NCBI GenBank assembly: GCA_965661005.1
Contig: CBFICB010000004.1
Span: forward strand, 62,001-126,000
DNA: 64,000 nucleotides
Reading direction: 5' to 3'
Source of the DNA: UBA5109 sp965661005
Lineage (GTDB): Bacteria > Pseudomonadota > Gammaproteobacteria > Pseudomonadales > Pseudohongiellaceae
This document shows positions 37,442 through 46,785 of this stretch, one piece after another. The notes under the pieces are model-generated. The model saw only the letters and a list, made by a program, of their open reading frames with translations, was not told the origin of the DNA and ran no database searches. Position numbers and translations under genes: made by a program. The first letter of the stretch is position 1; every line of letters begins with the position of its first letter.

Positions 37442-38074
37442 ATGCTGAAAGTTAATAAACTATATTGTGAACGTGATGAACGGGTGCTTTTTCAGGATCT
37501 TGATTTTAGCGTTACTGAAGGAGAGGTCTGGCAGATACAGGGCTCCAATGGAAGTGGCAAAACGACTTTGTTAAGGATTTTATGTGGATTAAATGATGAG
37601 TTTTCAGGCGAAATCCACTGGCGCGGCAAGCAGCAAAGACAAGCTCGTCAGGAATTCAATCTTGAGGTTTTTTTTCTTGGACATGCACCCGCTATTAATA
37701 AAACCCTTAGCCCCAGAGAAAACCTTAGCTGGTTTTGCGCATCGCGAGGTCTAGAGAATACAGATCAAATTAAAACGGTTCTGCATAGTTTTAATCTCTA
37801 TGGTTATGAAGACATGCCTTGTTACTTGATGTCTGCAGGCCAGCAACGCAGAGTGAGTTTGGCCAGGATGCTGCTGAGCCAGGCCAAGCTATGGATAATT
37901 GATGAACCCTTTACTGCCCTGGATAAACAAGGGGTGCAGGAGTTAGAGACCTTGCTAAGTGCACACGCTCAAGCTGGAGGTTCCATCATTCTGACAACGC
38001 ACCATAGTTTACAAATGGATTATCCAATACGGGTTATTGACCTGGATGCTATGGCAGGATCAGTAGGCGTATGA
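37442..38074 (+). CDS. ccmA: Haem export ABC ATPase CcmA
   Basis: ATPase of the CcmAB exporter that drives release of holo-CcmE. The 210-residue protein has the P-loop GSNGSGKTTLLR (near 35), LMSAGQQRRVSLARMLLSQAKLW (signature and Walker B near 130-150), LIDEP-like IIDEPFTALD and a switch histidine in TTHHS. First gene of the nine-gene ccm operon; overlaps ccmB by 4 bases. The 195-base gap before it should hold the operon promoter. Confidence 0.96.
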   Translation: MLKVNKLYCERDERVLFQDLDFSVTEGEVWQIQGSNGSGKTTLLRILCGLNDEFSGEIHWRGKQQRQARQEFNLEVFFLGHAPAINKTLSPRENLSWFCASRGLENTDQIKTVLHSFNLYGYEDMPCYLMSAGQQRRVSLARMLLSQAKLWIIDEPFTALDKQGVQELETLLSAHAQAGGSIILTTHHSLQMDYPIRVIDLDAMAGSVGV

Positions 38075-38736
38075 ATATCATTAAAGCCACCTTAAGGCGG
38101 GAATTACTAATTGCCTTTCGCAGTCCGGGTGACATCATTAATCCATTAATGTTCTTTGTTATTGCAGTCAGTTTATTCCCTCTGGGAGTGGGCGCTGATC
38201 AAGCATTTTTAATGGAAATAGCCAGCGGAGTAATCTGGGTCACTGCCTTATTGGCGGTAATGCTTTCAATGGATAGCCTGTTTCGTTCAGATTATGAAGA
38301 CGGCTCGCTGGAGCAGTTGTTATTAAGCCCCCAGCCCTTATATTTCATTATATTGGCCAAGGTATTCAGTCATTGGCTGGTTTCAGGCTTGCCACTGGTT
38401 ATATTGGCCCCATTGTTTGCGAGCATGCTGGCCCTATCTGAAGAGGGCTTGTTTCCATTGATAGCCAGTTTGTTGATTGGAACCCCAATTTTAACCTTGC
38501 TTGGAGCTGTAGGTATGGCATTAACGGTAGGCCTTTCAAGGAGTGGTTTGTTGTTGGCTGTGCTAATATTGCCGCTTTATGTGCCTGTGCTGGTTTTTGG
38601 CACTGGCGTAGTTGATTCAGCTTTAAATAGTTTAGGTACGGCTGGTTTATTAGCCTTATTAGGGGCGATGCTGGTATTGGCTATCAGTCTGGCTCCACTG
38701 GCGATAATCGCGGCATTAAGAATCAGCGTAAGTTAG
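38071..38736 (+). CDS. ccmB: Haem export ABC membrane protein CcmB
   Basis: 221-residue membrane protein with about six segments. It starts with LRRELLIAFRSPGDIINPLMFFVI, the CcmB N-terminal pattern, and has LFRSDYEDGSLEQLLLSPQPLY near residue 70. Forms the exporter with CcmA. Start overlaps ccmA stop (ATGA). Confidence 0.95.
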   Translation: MNIIKATLRRELLIAFRSPGDIINPLMFFVIAVSLFPLGVGADQAFLMEIASGVIWVTALLAVMLSMDSLFRSDYEDGSLEQLLLSPQPLYFIILAKVFSHWLVSGLPLVILAPLFASMLALSEEGLFPLIASLLIGTPILTLLGAVGMALTVGLSRSGLLLAVLILPLYVPVLVFGTGVVDSALNSLGTAGLLALLGAMLVLAISLAPLAIIAALRISVS

Positions 38737-38767
38737 TGTATGAACAGGTAATCAATAGGTTTTGTTA

Positions 38768-39532
38768 ATGTGGCAATGGCTTTATAAATTAAGTTCTCCT
38801 AAGTGGTTTTATACAATTAGTGGACAAGTAATGCCTTGGTTGGTAGCTCTCACTACCTTCTTGCTTGGAGTAGGCTTGGTCTGGGGTTTGGCCTTTACAC
38901 CTCCAGACTATCAGATGGGTGAGAATTACAGAATTGCTTATATCCATGTTCCAGCAGCATCCATCGCCATGGGTTGCTATTACATGATGGCACTCATGGC
39001 AGCAGCTTTTTTAATATGGCGTATTAAAATGGCGGACATGGTAGCCAAAGCCTGTGCTCCGGTGGGTATGACATTTACTGCTTTGGCTTTATTTACCGGC
39101 TCAGTCTGGGGTATTCCAACCTGGGGCACCTGGTGGATTTGGGATGCCAGATTGACCTCGACCTTAATTATGCTGTTTTTGTTTATTGGCGTGATGGCTT
39201 TGCGATCTGCCTATGATTCAGAAAGCTCAGGGGGTAAGGCTTGCGCAGTATTGAGTTTAGTCGGTGTTGTGAATGTGCCCATCATTAAATATTCAGTTGA
39301 ATGGTGGAATACCCTGCATCAGGGAGCCAGTTCTTTGTCCTTAAGTAATACCGCAGCAAATCCTCCTGAGATCTGGTTGCCGGCTATTTTCGTAGGTTTT
39401 GGTTTATTCGGCTTTTACTTAATAGCGATTATTTTACGAACACGTAATGAAATTTTGATCCGTGAACGCAGAGCTGAATGGGTTGGTGAAGTTCTCAGTG
39501 CTAGCCTTAGTATTGAAAAGGGCAAAGCCTGA
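38768..39532 (+). CDS. ccmC: Haem-handling protein CcmC
   Basis: Inner-membrane protein that loads haem onto CcmE. Six membrane segments; the tryptophan-rich WGTWWIWDARLTS near residue 118 is the haem motif, with axial histidines in AYIHVPAA (near 60) and NTLHQGAS (near 180). The frame is open from 38762 (TTG), but the ATG at 38768 matches the family start MWQWLYKLSSP. Stop and ccmD start share TGATG. Confidence 0.95.
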   Translation: MWQWLYKLSSPKWFYTISGQVMPWLVALTTFLLGVGLVWGLAFTPPDYQMGENYRIAYIHVPAASIAMGCYYMMALMAAAFLIWRIKMADMVAKACAPVGMTFTALALFTGSVWGIPTWGTWWIWDARLTSTLIMLFLFIGVMALRSAYDSESSGGKACAVLSLVGVVNVPIIKYSVEWWNTLHQGASSLSLSNTAANPPEIWLPAIFVGFGLFGFYLIAIILRTRNEILIRERRAEWVGEVLSASLSIEKGKA

Positions 39533-39759
39533 TGGGAAGCTTTGATAGTTTTAGTGACTTTATAGCGATGGGTGGTTATGCATCTTATGTTTGGTCGGCA
39601 TATGCATTTTTCGTATTGGTGCTAGTTTTTAATGTTTTACAGCCTGTCCTATCCAGAAAAAAGTACCTTAAGCAGCAATTAAGGCGTGAGCAGGTACAGC
39701 AAGAAAGAGCGCAAGCGCAACAAAAACGTAAGGAGAATACAGATGGCAGCGCCACGTAA
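39532..39759 (+). CDS. ccmD: Haem exporter protein CcmD
   Basis: 75-residue single-pass membrane protein that stabilises the CcmC-CcmE-CcmAB complex. SFSDFIAMGGYASYVWSAY is the family signature before the membrane segment. A basic, glutamine- and arginine-rich cytoplasmic tail follows. Overlaps ccmE by 17 bases. Confidence 0.93.
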   Translation: MGSFDSFSDFIAMGGYASYVWSAYAFFVLVLVFNVLQPVLSRKKYLKQQLRREQVQQERAQAQQKRKENTDGSAT

Positions 39760-40186
39760 ACAACGTATGGCAATTGTCGGTTTTATCGTAGCAGGCTCGG
39801 CTATTGCTATAGGTTTAGTGTTATTTGCCCTTAATGAAGGCATCAATGTTTTTTATACCCCGACTGAGGTAGCTCAGGGTGCAGTCCCAAGTGGTCAGAA
39901 TTTTCGCATTGGCGGTATGGTAAAAACCGGTAGTCTACGAACTGGAGAACTTGAAGGTACTCTGGTTGAGTTTTTAGCGACTGATTGTGCTCAGGATATT
40001 CCGGTTACCTTTACTGGCGTGTTGCCGGATTTATTTAGAGAAGGTCAGGGGGTTGTTGCCGATGGTTATATTGATAGTAACGGTGTATTTCAGGCGTCTC
40101 AAATTCTGGCCAAACATGATGAGAACTATATGTCTGCGGAATCGGTAGCAGCCATGGAAGCATCAGGAGCGACATGTGATCCCTGA
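39743..40186 (+). CDS. ccmE: Haem chaperone CcmE
   Basis: Carries haem covalently to CcmF. 147 residues from the ATG at 39743 (AAGGAG at 39730-39735): an N-terminal membrane anchor (VGFIVAGSAIAIGLVLFAL) and an OB-fold domain with the haem-binding histidine in ILAKHDENYM near residue 125. An upstream in-frame start at 39686 would be inside ccmD and is unlikely. Confidence 0.95.
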   Translation: MAAPRKQRMAIVGFIVAGSAIAIGLVLFALNEGINVFYTPTEVAQGAVPSGQNFRIGGMVKTGSLRTGELEGTLVEFLATDCAQDIPVTFTGVLPDLFREGQGVVADGYIDSNGVFQASQILAKHDENYMSAESVAAMEASGATCDP

Positions 40187-42191
40187 ACTCGGTAATTTTT
40201 CGCTGATCTTAGCTTTTTGCCTGGCCTCGCTGATGGTGGTTATTCCCATGGCGGGAGCAGTCACCAACAACCAGCTTTGGATGTCATTATGCAGACCTTT
40301 AAGCTCTGGTATCTGGGTGTTTATGGTTTTAAGTTTTGCCTGCTTGGCTTATGCCTTCCTGCAGGATGACTTTTCAGTCAATTATGTCGCCAGAAATTCA
40401 AATAGCCTGCTACCAGATCGCTATAAATTTGCGGCGGTTTGGGGCGGTCATGAAGGGTCGCTATTGCTGTGGGTGCTGATACTTGCCTCTTGGTCTTATG
40501 CAGTGAGCCTGTTCAGCAAAAATTTGCCACAGGATATATTGGCCCGGGTTCTATCGGTGATGGGTATTATCCTCGTAGGCTTTTTGTTATTTATGTTGCT
40601 GACTTCAAACCCTTTCGATCGTACTTTATTAAACACGCCGCTTGATGGCGCTGATCTTAATCCATTGCTTCAGGATTTTGGGCTCATTGTTCACCCACCG
40701 TTTTTATATATGGGATATGTCGGGTTTTCAGTCGCCTTTGCTTTTGCCATAGCTGCCTTGTTAAGTGGCAGGCTTGATGCGGCCTGGGCTCGCTGGACAC
40801 GTCCGTGGACCAATGCTGCCTGGGCATTTTTGAGTATTGGGATTGCACTGGGAAGCTGGTGGGCTTATTACGAACTCGGTTGGGGCGGTTGGTGGTTCTG
40901 GGATCCCGTTGAGAATGTTTCTTTCATGCCCTGGCTAGTAGGCACAGCGTTGATTCATTCCTTAGCGGTTACAGAAAAGCGTGGTGTATTCAAAAGTTGG
41001 ACAGTCTTGCTGGCTATTGCTGCTTTTTCATTGAGTTTGCTGGGTGCTTTTATTGTTCGATCTGGGGTTCTAACTTCGGTTCACTCCTTTGCCGTCGATC
41101 CAGAGCGAGGAATGGTTCTGCTAACCATAATGCTAATCGTTATAGGGTCTTCTCTTTTACTTTATGCTATTCGAGCGCCAGTGGTTAAGGGCTCAGCCTC
41201 TTACACGCTTACCTCACGAGAAGTGCTCTTGTTAATCAATAATATTATTTTGGTTGTATCGACTGCTGCTGTATTACTGGGAACCTTATACCCATTAATT
41301 CATGAAGCAATTTATGGTGAGGCAAATCGGGTTTCAATTGGACCTCCTTATTTTAATACGGTGTTTGTTCCTTTAATGGCGCTTTTGGCATTTGCTTTGG
41401 GCATAGGGACTTTTTCACGTTGGAAAAAAACATCCGTCACTTATTTAAAACAACAACTTTCTAAAATACTGATAGCAAGTCTCGCTCTAGGTATTGTTAT
41501 TCCGGTTGTTGTGACATCGGAATTTAATATATCAGCTATCGTTGCTGTCTGCTTAGCCTTGTGGATTGTGTTCTCAATCTTAAAAGATATTTTTAATAAA
41601 ACCTCCAATAAGGAAAGTTTTATCAAAGGCTTGAAAGCTTTAAGCCTAAGCTACTATGGTATGCAGTTTGCTCATTTTGGCATGGCAGTCACTATTTTAG
41701 GGGTATGTCTGACCAGCCATTACAGCGTAGAAAGAGATGTCCGTTTAGCCCCGGGAGATTCAGAAACAATTGGTAAGTATGAATTTATTTTTGAGGGTGT
41801 CACTCTGGAGGGGGGCGCAAATTATCAGGCTGATCGCGCCGTTATCAGAGTGTTGAGAAATGGCGATGAATATATAACTCTGCAACCAGAGAAGCGTCTC
41901 TATTATGCCTCTCGTACAACACAGACCGAGGCAGGGATAGACGTCGGATTATTTAGAGACCTGTTTACCGCTTTGGGAGATGAAAGAGGGGATGGCAGCT
42001 GGGTTGTACGCATCCACTATAAACCCTTTGTACTTTGGATCTGGTTAGGTGCCATTTTTATGGCTTTTGGTGGCATTTTGGCGATTACAGACAAGCGTTA
42101 TCGAAGCAAAAAAACAGTTCAACAAACGCAAAGCCGAAGAACTTCAAACAACACTATTACTGAATCTGAACTCTCAGCGGGGGCTGGATGA
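40176..42191 (+). CDS. ccmF: Cytochrome c haem lyase subunit CcmF
   Basis: Large membrane protein (671 residues, about 14 segments) that attaches haem to apocytochromes. WGGWWFWDPVENVSFMPWL is the haem-handling WWD motif near residue 235. It starts at GTG (40176) with CAGGAG before it; the family begins MIPELG. Ends in a hydrophilic tail that overlaps ccmG by 4 bases. Confidence 0.96.
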   Translation: MIPELGNFSLILAFCLASLMVVIPMAGAVTNNQLWMSLCRPLSSGIWVFMVLSFACLAYAFLQDDFSVNYVARNSNSLLPDRYKFAAVWGGHEGSLLLWVLILASWSYAVSLFSKNLPQDILARVLSVMGIILVGFLLFMLLTSNPFDRTLLNTPLDGADLNPLLQDFGLIVHPPFLYMGYVGFSVAFAFAIAALLSGRLDAAWARWTRPWTNAAWAFLSIGIALGSWWAYYELGWGGWWFWDPVENVSFMPWLVGTALIHSLAVTEKRGVFKSWTVLLAIAAFSLSLLGAFIVRSGVLTSVHSFAVDPERGMVLLTIMLIVIGSSLLLYAIRAPVVKGSASYTLTSREVLLLINNIILVVSTAAVLLGTLYPLIHEAIYGEANRVSIGPPYFNTVFVPLMALLAFALGIGTFSRWKKTSVTYLKQQLSKILIASLALGIVIPVVVTSEFNISAIVAVCLALWIVFSILKDIFNKTSNKESFIKGLKALSLSYYGMQFAHFGMAVTILGVCLTSHYSVERDVRLAPGDSETIGKYEFIFEGVTLEGGANYQADRAVIRVLRNGDEYITLQPEKRLYYASRTTQTEAGIDVGLFRDLFTALGDERGDGSWVVRIHYKPFVLWIWLGAIFMAFGGILAITDKRYRSKKTVQQTQSRRTSNNTITESELSAGAG

Positions 42192-42733
42192 ATAAGCGTG
42201 CCTTACTAATCATTCCGGGGCTTTTCTTTTTTGCCATGCTCGGCCTTTTGCTTTTTGGCTTAGGGCGAAATCCAAACATGGTGCCTTCAGCATTGGTTAA
42301 TCGCCCCTTGCCCGAGTTCTCCTTGCCAGGCCTGGAAATGGACACATCTGCAAGCATTGATAATATTGCTTCGGAAGATCTTTTAGGTGGGATTAGTATT
42401 ATTAATTTTTGGGCTACCTGGTGCCCGCCATGCCATATTGAACATCCTTATCTGGTCGAAATTAGTGAGCGTGAACAAGATCTCAGTTTCATTGGTGTGA
42501 ATTACAAGGATGACCTTGATGAAGCACGCCTGTTTTTAGATGAGAAAGGTTCGCCTTTCGAAAAAATAATTGTTGATCTCAATGGCAGTCTTGGAATTGA
42601 TTTCGGGGTTGCCGGGGCGCCAGAAACATTTATTGTCGATAGCTTTGGTATGATTCGTTATCGTCATGTCGGTGTGATTGATCATCAAATATGGGAAGAA
42701 ACATTTGTCCCTGTTATTTCTCGCATCAAGTGA
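42188..42733 (+). CDS. ccmG: Membrane-anchored thiol reductase CcmG (DsbE)
   Basis: Keeps the haem-binding cysteines of apocytochromes reduced. 181 residues: an N-terminal anchor (LLIIPGLFFFAMLGLLLFGLG), then a thioredoxin domain with FWATWCPPCHIEHPYL (CPPC near residue 80) and the cis-proline in VAGAPETF. Confidence 0.95.
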   Translation: MNKRALLIIPGLFFFAMLGLLLFGLGRNPNMVPSALVNRPLPEFSLPGLEMDTSASIDNIASEDLLGGISIINFWATWCPPCHIEHPYLVEISEREQDLSFIGVNYKDDLDEARLFLDEKGSPFEKIIVDLNGSLGIDFGVAGAPETFIVDSFGMIRYRHVGVIDHQIWEETFVPVISRIK

Positions 42734-42735
42734 TT

Positions 42736-43194
42736 ATGCGCAAGTTACTCTTCATCTTTCCATTATTTTTTGTCTGTATTTTATCGGCTAAAGCGGCAAT
42801 AGAAGTCTATCAATTTGATGATAACAGCCAGCAAGAGCGCTTCAATCAATTAAGCGATCAGTTACGTTGCCCCATGTGTTTGAATTCAAATTTGTCAGGT
42901 TCTGATGCTCCGATAGCGGCAGATTTGCGTGCAGAGATATATGAGCAAATTTTAGACGGAAGATCGAATGACCAGATCGTTGAATTTATGACCCAACGCT
43001 ATGGTGATTTTATTAATTACCGACCTCCATTAAATTCCGGCACTTTTTTACTTTGGTTTGGTCCGTTATTTTTGCTGATAGCCGGTTTGCTAATTGTTTG
43101 GCGTATTGGTAGAGCCAGTCAACGCTTAAAGCCAAGCGAGCTGAGTGATAGTGAAAAACAAAAGTTAAATGATATTTTGGCTAGTAAAAAATAA
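42736..43194 (+). CDS. ccmH: Cytochrome c maturation protein CcmH
   Basis: Thiol reductase working with CcmG and CcmF. 152 residues from ATG 42736: a signal peptide (ends SAKA), the RCPMC redox motif in LRCPMCLNSNLSGS near residue 43, and a membrane segment near 105-125. An ATG-less upstream extension to 42691 would lie in ccmG and is not used. This is the short CcmH; the TPR part is the next gene, ccmI. Confidence 0.94.
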   Translation: MRKLLFIFPLFFVCILSAKAAIEVYQFDDNSQQERFNQLSDQLRCPMCLNSNLSGSDAPIAADLRAEIYEQILDGRSNDQIVEFMTQRYGDFINYRPPLNSGTFLLWFGPLFLLIAGLLIVWRIGRASQRLKPSELSDSEKQKLNDILASKK

Positions 43195-43234
43195 ACTAAA
43201 ACTTAAAACTCCAGGATTCAATAAGATTTAAAGA

Positions 43235-44482
43235 ATGACAACTCTCATCCCCTATATATTATTGCTAATGCTGGTTGCAGTATTGTTTGTATTAGTGCCG
43301 GTTTTACGTTTTCGTAATCATGGTGCAAAGCTGCAAAGTGAAGACAGAGAACAACAAAATATAAGTCTGTTTCAGCAAAATATTAGTGAACTGGAAGATA
43401 ATCTAGCCGATAAATTAATTGAGCAGGATGAATTTGAAAAGTTAAAACTGGAGCTTGAAAGAAACTTTCTGAATGACATGGAAAGCGGAAAGGCCAGCAA
43501 AAAAATATCTGCTTCTGCTTATACCAAGCTGCTGCCTTTGGCGTTGGTGTTTTTTATTCCGATAGTCAGTTTTTTGTTCTATCGTAGTATTGGTTCTGGC
43601 CCTGAACTGGTTTTGCCTGAACTCATTGATAAACTGAATGTAAGCGAATCTGTCGATGAGCAATTATTGGTATTAACTGAAATTGCTGATGTTCTGGATC
43701 AACAATTTCAGCGTCGTGATGATGATGTTCAGGCAGGTTATACGCTAGGAACCCTTTATATTTCTCTTGAGGAATTTGCGAATGCTGTTCGAGTTTTCTC
43801 GACTCTTGCCGCAGGAATGGAGGCTGACCAGGATAAAGCGGCGGTGCTTGGTCAGCTAGCGCAATCCCAGTATTTATTGGCTGACTCAACTCTTACTCCG
43901 GCTGTACAAGAAACGATTGATGAAGCCCTTTTGCTCAATTCCAATGAGCAGGCCATTATGAGTATTCTAGCAGTTGAAGCTTTATTAGCTGAAGATCTTG
44001 CCGGCGCTGCAAATTACTGGCGAAGACAGGTGTCACAACTACCTGTAGGCAGTGAGCAAATTGCCCAATTAAACCAACGGATTGAGACAATCGAATCCTA
44101 TCTTGTCGAAGAGAATGATGAAGAAATTGTTGATGCTAATGATGGAGTTGAACTTTCGGTAAGAGTGAATATCGATGAGAGTATTCAAGATCAAATAGAA
44201 GCAGGGATGAAAGTTTATATTTTTGCTCGTAGTGAAGGCACGCCACCTCTAGCCGCATTGGAGTTGAACCCTGAAGATCTGCCAGTTACGGTCACCTTGA
44301 ATGATGGCATGGCTATGCTGCCTCAATTTAATTTGTCTTCTGTCACTACTGCTTATGTTGGAGCCAGTATTGCCCGTCAGGCTGTTGCACAATCGGGTGA
44401 TTTTCAGGCCTTATCTGAGACATTTGTAATAGCCGAACAAGAAGAAACCATTGTACTGTCCATAAAAGATAGACTTCCGTAA
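43235..44482 (+). CDS. ccmI: Cytochrome c maturation TPR protein CcmI
   Basis: Holds apocytochrome C-termini for the haem lyase. 415 residues: N-terminal membrane segment 3-25, then a cytoplasmic coil with EDNLADKLIEQDEFEKLKLELERNF typical of the CcmI N-module (here split to fit), a second membrane segment near 95-112 (LPLALVFFIPIVSFLFY) and a periplasmic TPR domain (150-280) plus a beta-rich C-terminal domain. Last gene of the operon. Confidence 0.85.
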   Translation: MTTLIPYILLLMLVAVLFVLVPVLRFRNHGAKLQSEDREQQNISLFQQNISELEDNLADKLIEQDEFEKLKLELERNFLNDMESGKASKKISASAYTKLLPLALVFFIPIVSFLFYRSIGSGPELVLPELIDKLNVSESVDEQLLVLTEIADVLDQQFQRRDDDVQAGYTLGTLYISLEEFANAVRVFSTLAAGMEADQDKAAVLGQLAQSQYLLADSTLTPAVQETIDEALLLNSNEQAIMSILAVEALLAEDLAGAANYWRRQVSQLPVGSEQIAQLNQRIETIESYLVEENDEEIVDANDGVELSVRVNIDESIQDQIEAGMKVYIFARSEGTPPLAALELNPEDLPVTVTLNDGMAMLPQFNLSSVTTAYVGASIARQAVAQSGDFQALSETFVIAEQEETIVLSIKDRLP

Positions 44483-44506
44483 CAACTTCATAAAGAGAGA
44501 TTTCTT

Positions 44507-45730
44507 TTGGCAGACCTTTCTGCATTACGCTCACTTTTTTCTAATAGAAATTTTGCTATTTATGTCAGTGGCAATAGCATTTCTCTTATTGGTTTTTGGA
44601 TGCAAAGGGTGGCCATCAGCTGGTTAACCTGGGAGATTACTGAATCAGAATTTTGGGTTGGCGCTGTTGCTTTTGCAGAGCTCGGGCCTTTATTAGTGAT
44701 TAGCCCCATTATGGGTGTTTGGACAGATCGGGTAAATCGTAAGCTTCTGACAATTATAAACCAATCAACCATGATGCTAGTTTCATTTGTATTGTTTCTT
44801 CTTATCATTTTTGACCTGATTTCTATTCAGGTACTGTTTACATTTGCACTACTTGATGGAATTTTACAAGCAACTCACCAGCCAATACGCATGGCTATCA
44901 TTCCAAATTTAGTTGATAAAAAAGATATCGTTTCGGCCTCATCTTTCACAGCTGTTGTCTTTAATGTAGCCAGGTTGCTTGGACCTGCTTTGGCAGGGAT
45001 TATTATTGCTCTATTTGGCACTTCGGTTGCAGTTATTTGTAATACTATCTCCTACATCCCTATTTTACTGGCATGGTGCTATATCAAACTGCCTGCAATG
45101 AAAGCTCATAATTCTGAAGATAGTTTTACAAAAGGTTTGGTTGAAGGGATTAATTATGTAAAAAATATTCCTGCGCTAGGACATATATTTGTTTTGCAGA
45201 CCATCCTTGCCTGTGGAATTCGACCAGCGACTTTGATGTTGGCTGCGTTTGTGGGTGCTGTGTATAAGGGTGGAGCAGAGCAATTGGCTCTTTACACCGC
45301 AGTATTAGGTATGGGCGCTGTGATTGGCGGTATGTATATCACCCTGCGCGGCAAGGCCAAAGGCCTGGTTAATAGCATGCTGAGAAACAGTCTGATTTCA
45401 ATTCTCGCCTTGGCTGTTTTTGCCTGGACGACGAATGTCTATACAGGTTTGTTCTCTATATTTGTGATTGGCTGGACTATTACTTTAAGTTCTGTCTCCA
45501 GCCAAACCATGGTGCAGAACAGTATTGATGACGAAATACGTGGACGTGTTTTAAGTTTGTGGGCAGCATTAACGCGGGGTGCTGCCGCAATAGGAGTCTT
45601 GGTAATTGGTTTTTTTGCTGATTATTTTGGGCTGTTCTGGACGAATATCACCGCCGCCCTGTTATGTCTGATTGGTCTAATTTGGTTTTGGCAAAAATCT
45701 ATGCAAATGCAGTCTTACTTCGAAAAATAA
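44507..45730 (+). CDS. Major facilitator superfamily transporter, EntS-like
   Basis: A 407-residue protein with about 11-12 membrane segments. WTDRVNRKLL near residue 67 fits the loop motif of MFS_3 (EntS/DUF894) exporters. Such proteins expel siderophores or drugs; the substrate is not known here. The start is TTG at 44507 with GAGAGA about 6-10 bases upstream. Lies 24 bases after ccmI and could be co-transcribed. Confidence 0.8.
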   Translation: MADLSALRSLFSNRNFAIYVSGNSISLIGFWMQRVAISWLTWEITESEFWVGAVAFAELGPLLVISPIMGVWTDRVNRKLLTIINQSTMMLVSFVLFLLIIFDLISIQVLFTFALLDGILQATHQPIRMAIIPNLVDKKDIVSASSFTAVVFNVARLLGPALAGIIIALFGTSVAVICNTISYIPILLAWCYIKLPAMKAHNSEDSFTKGLVEGINYVKNIPALGHIFVLQTILACGIRPATLMLAAFVGAVYKGGAEQLALYTAVLGMGAVIGGMYITLRGKAKGLVNSMLRNSLISILALAVFAWTTNVYTGLFSIFVIGWTITLSSVSSQTMVQNSIDDEIRGRVLSLWAALTRGAAAIGVLVIGFFADYFGLFWTNITAALLCLIGLIWFWQKSMQMQSYFEK

Positions 45731-45747
45731 ATGTATCTGCAGAGTCG

Positions 45748-46587
45748 CTAGTGGGTCAAAGAGTAAACTGCATAATTCACACCCATTTGTATTCCTAGCG
45801 CTGCATCCCGTTGAGGGTAACGTGGATTATCCTGATGCTGCCAGGAATCTCCCATATCATTATTAAATGATATGGCGACCATTACACGACCATTATCATC
45901 CAAAACAGCTTTCCATTGAGGGTCGTGACCATCTGCACGGTAGGGTACACCGCGACCAGAAAGTGAACGCATATTAGCAATTTGTTGACGGTCACTTAAA
46001 TCATAAATAATATCAAAAACAGGGTGCTCATCCGCCAAGTCAATTACAGCCCTGCCTGGAAAAACTCGCCGAAGGCTTGTTATAAATCCTGACCATTCGC
46101 TGGTGCCAAAAAAACTATCGGCTAATAAAAAGCCTCCCCTGAGTAAATATTCTCGGAGTTTGGCAGCCTGGCTGTCAGTTAAATCCCAGCTTCCGGGCAT
46201 GCCTACAATCAGAAACGGCCAGTTGAAAATATCATCGCCATCATCCAGATTAACTGGCTGTTCGACAGAACGCACATCAACAGTCGTTAGACGTCTTAAT
46301 AAGCGGGCATAGGTTCTATCACCAAGTGGATAGTCGACTGCCCAGTTAGTTCCTCCCATCTGCCAGTTGCCTCCACCACCAAACATGCCTCCATAGGAAG
46401 GATACATCAAGCGACCGACCACAAATTCTCCAGGCACCATGTAATCATCCGGTAAAGCAGCATAGGCATCACCCTCCAGGCTTTGTAATACTCGGAATTC
46501 GCGTTGTGCAAAGATAAAAGAGCTGGACAGACTAAGCACTAAAGCCAGAAAGAGGGAGGATTTGTTATTGCTAAGCCATGAAGACAT
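45748..46587 (-). CDS. Secreted DUF4159 protein
   Basis: A 279-residue protein with a signal peptide (ending FIFA-27). The rest is one DUF4159 domain: FNWPFLIVGMPGSWDLTDSQAAKLREYLLRGGFLLADSFFG, DEHPVFDIIYDL and MVAISFNNDMGDSWQ, then NYAVYSLTH. The domain resembles a glutamine-amidotransferase-like fold; function unknown. It is convergent with the MFS gene and divergent from the VTC gene, a separate transcript. Two glycine-rich stretches (GGMFGGGG) follow the signal. Confidence 0.8.
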   Translation of the reverse strand: MSSWLSNNKSSLFLALVLSLSSSFIFAQREFRVLQSLEGDAYAALPDDYMVPGEFVVGRLMYPSYGGMFGGGGNWQMGGTNWAVDYPLGDRTYARLLRRLTTVDVRSVEQPVNLDDGDDIFNWPFLIVGMPGSWDLTDSQAAKLREYLLRGGFLLADSFFGTSEWSGFITSLRRVFPGRAVIDLADEHPVFDIIYDLSDRQQIANMRSLSGRGVPYRADGHDPQWKAVLDDNGRVMVAISFNNDMGDSWQHQDNPRYPQRDAALGIQMGVNYAVYSLTH

Positions 46588-46785
46588 GAGCTAGTTATAT
46601 CAGATAAAAAGCAGCGCGTACAAGATGGGAGAATTTTTTAATTCTAATTACTGTTTTAAATGCAGTATTTTCTTTATCTAGACATTATAAGGCGAGATCG
46701 CTAAAGTGGATTACGATTTTAAAATCATGAAAATAACGAATAGCGATATAAGAAACAACCAAGGCTTAAAGGGGTAAGCAGCAAG

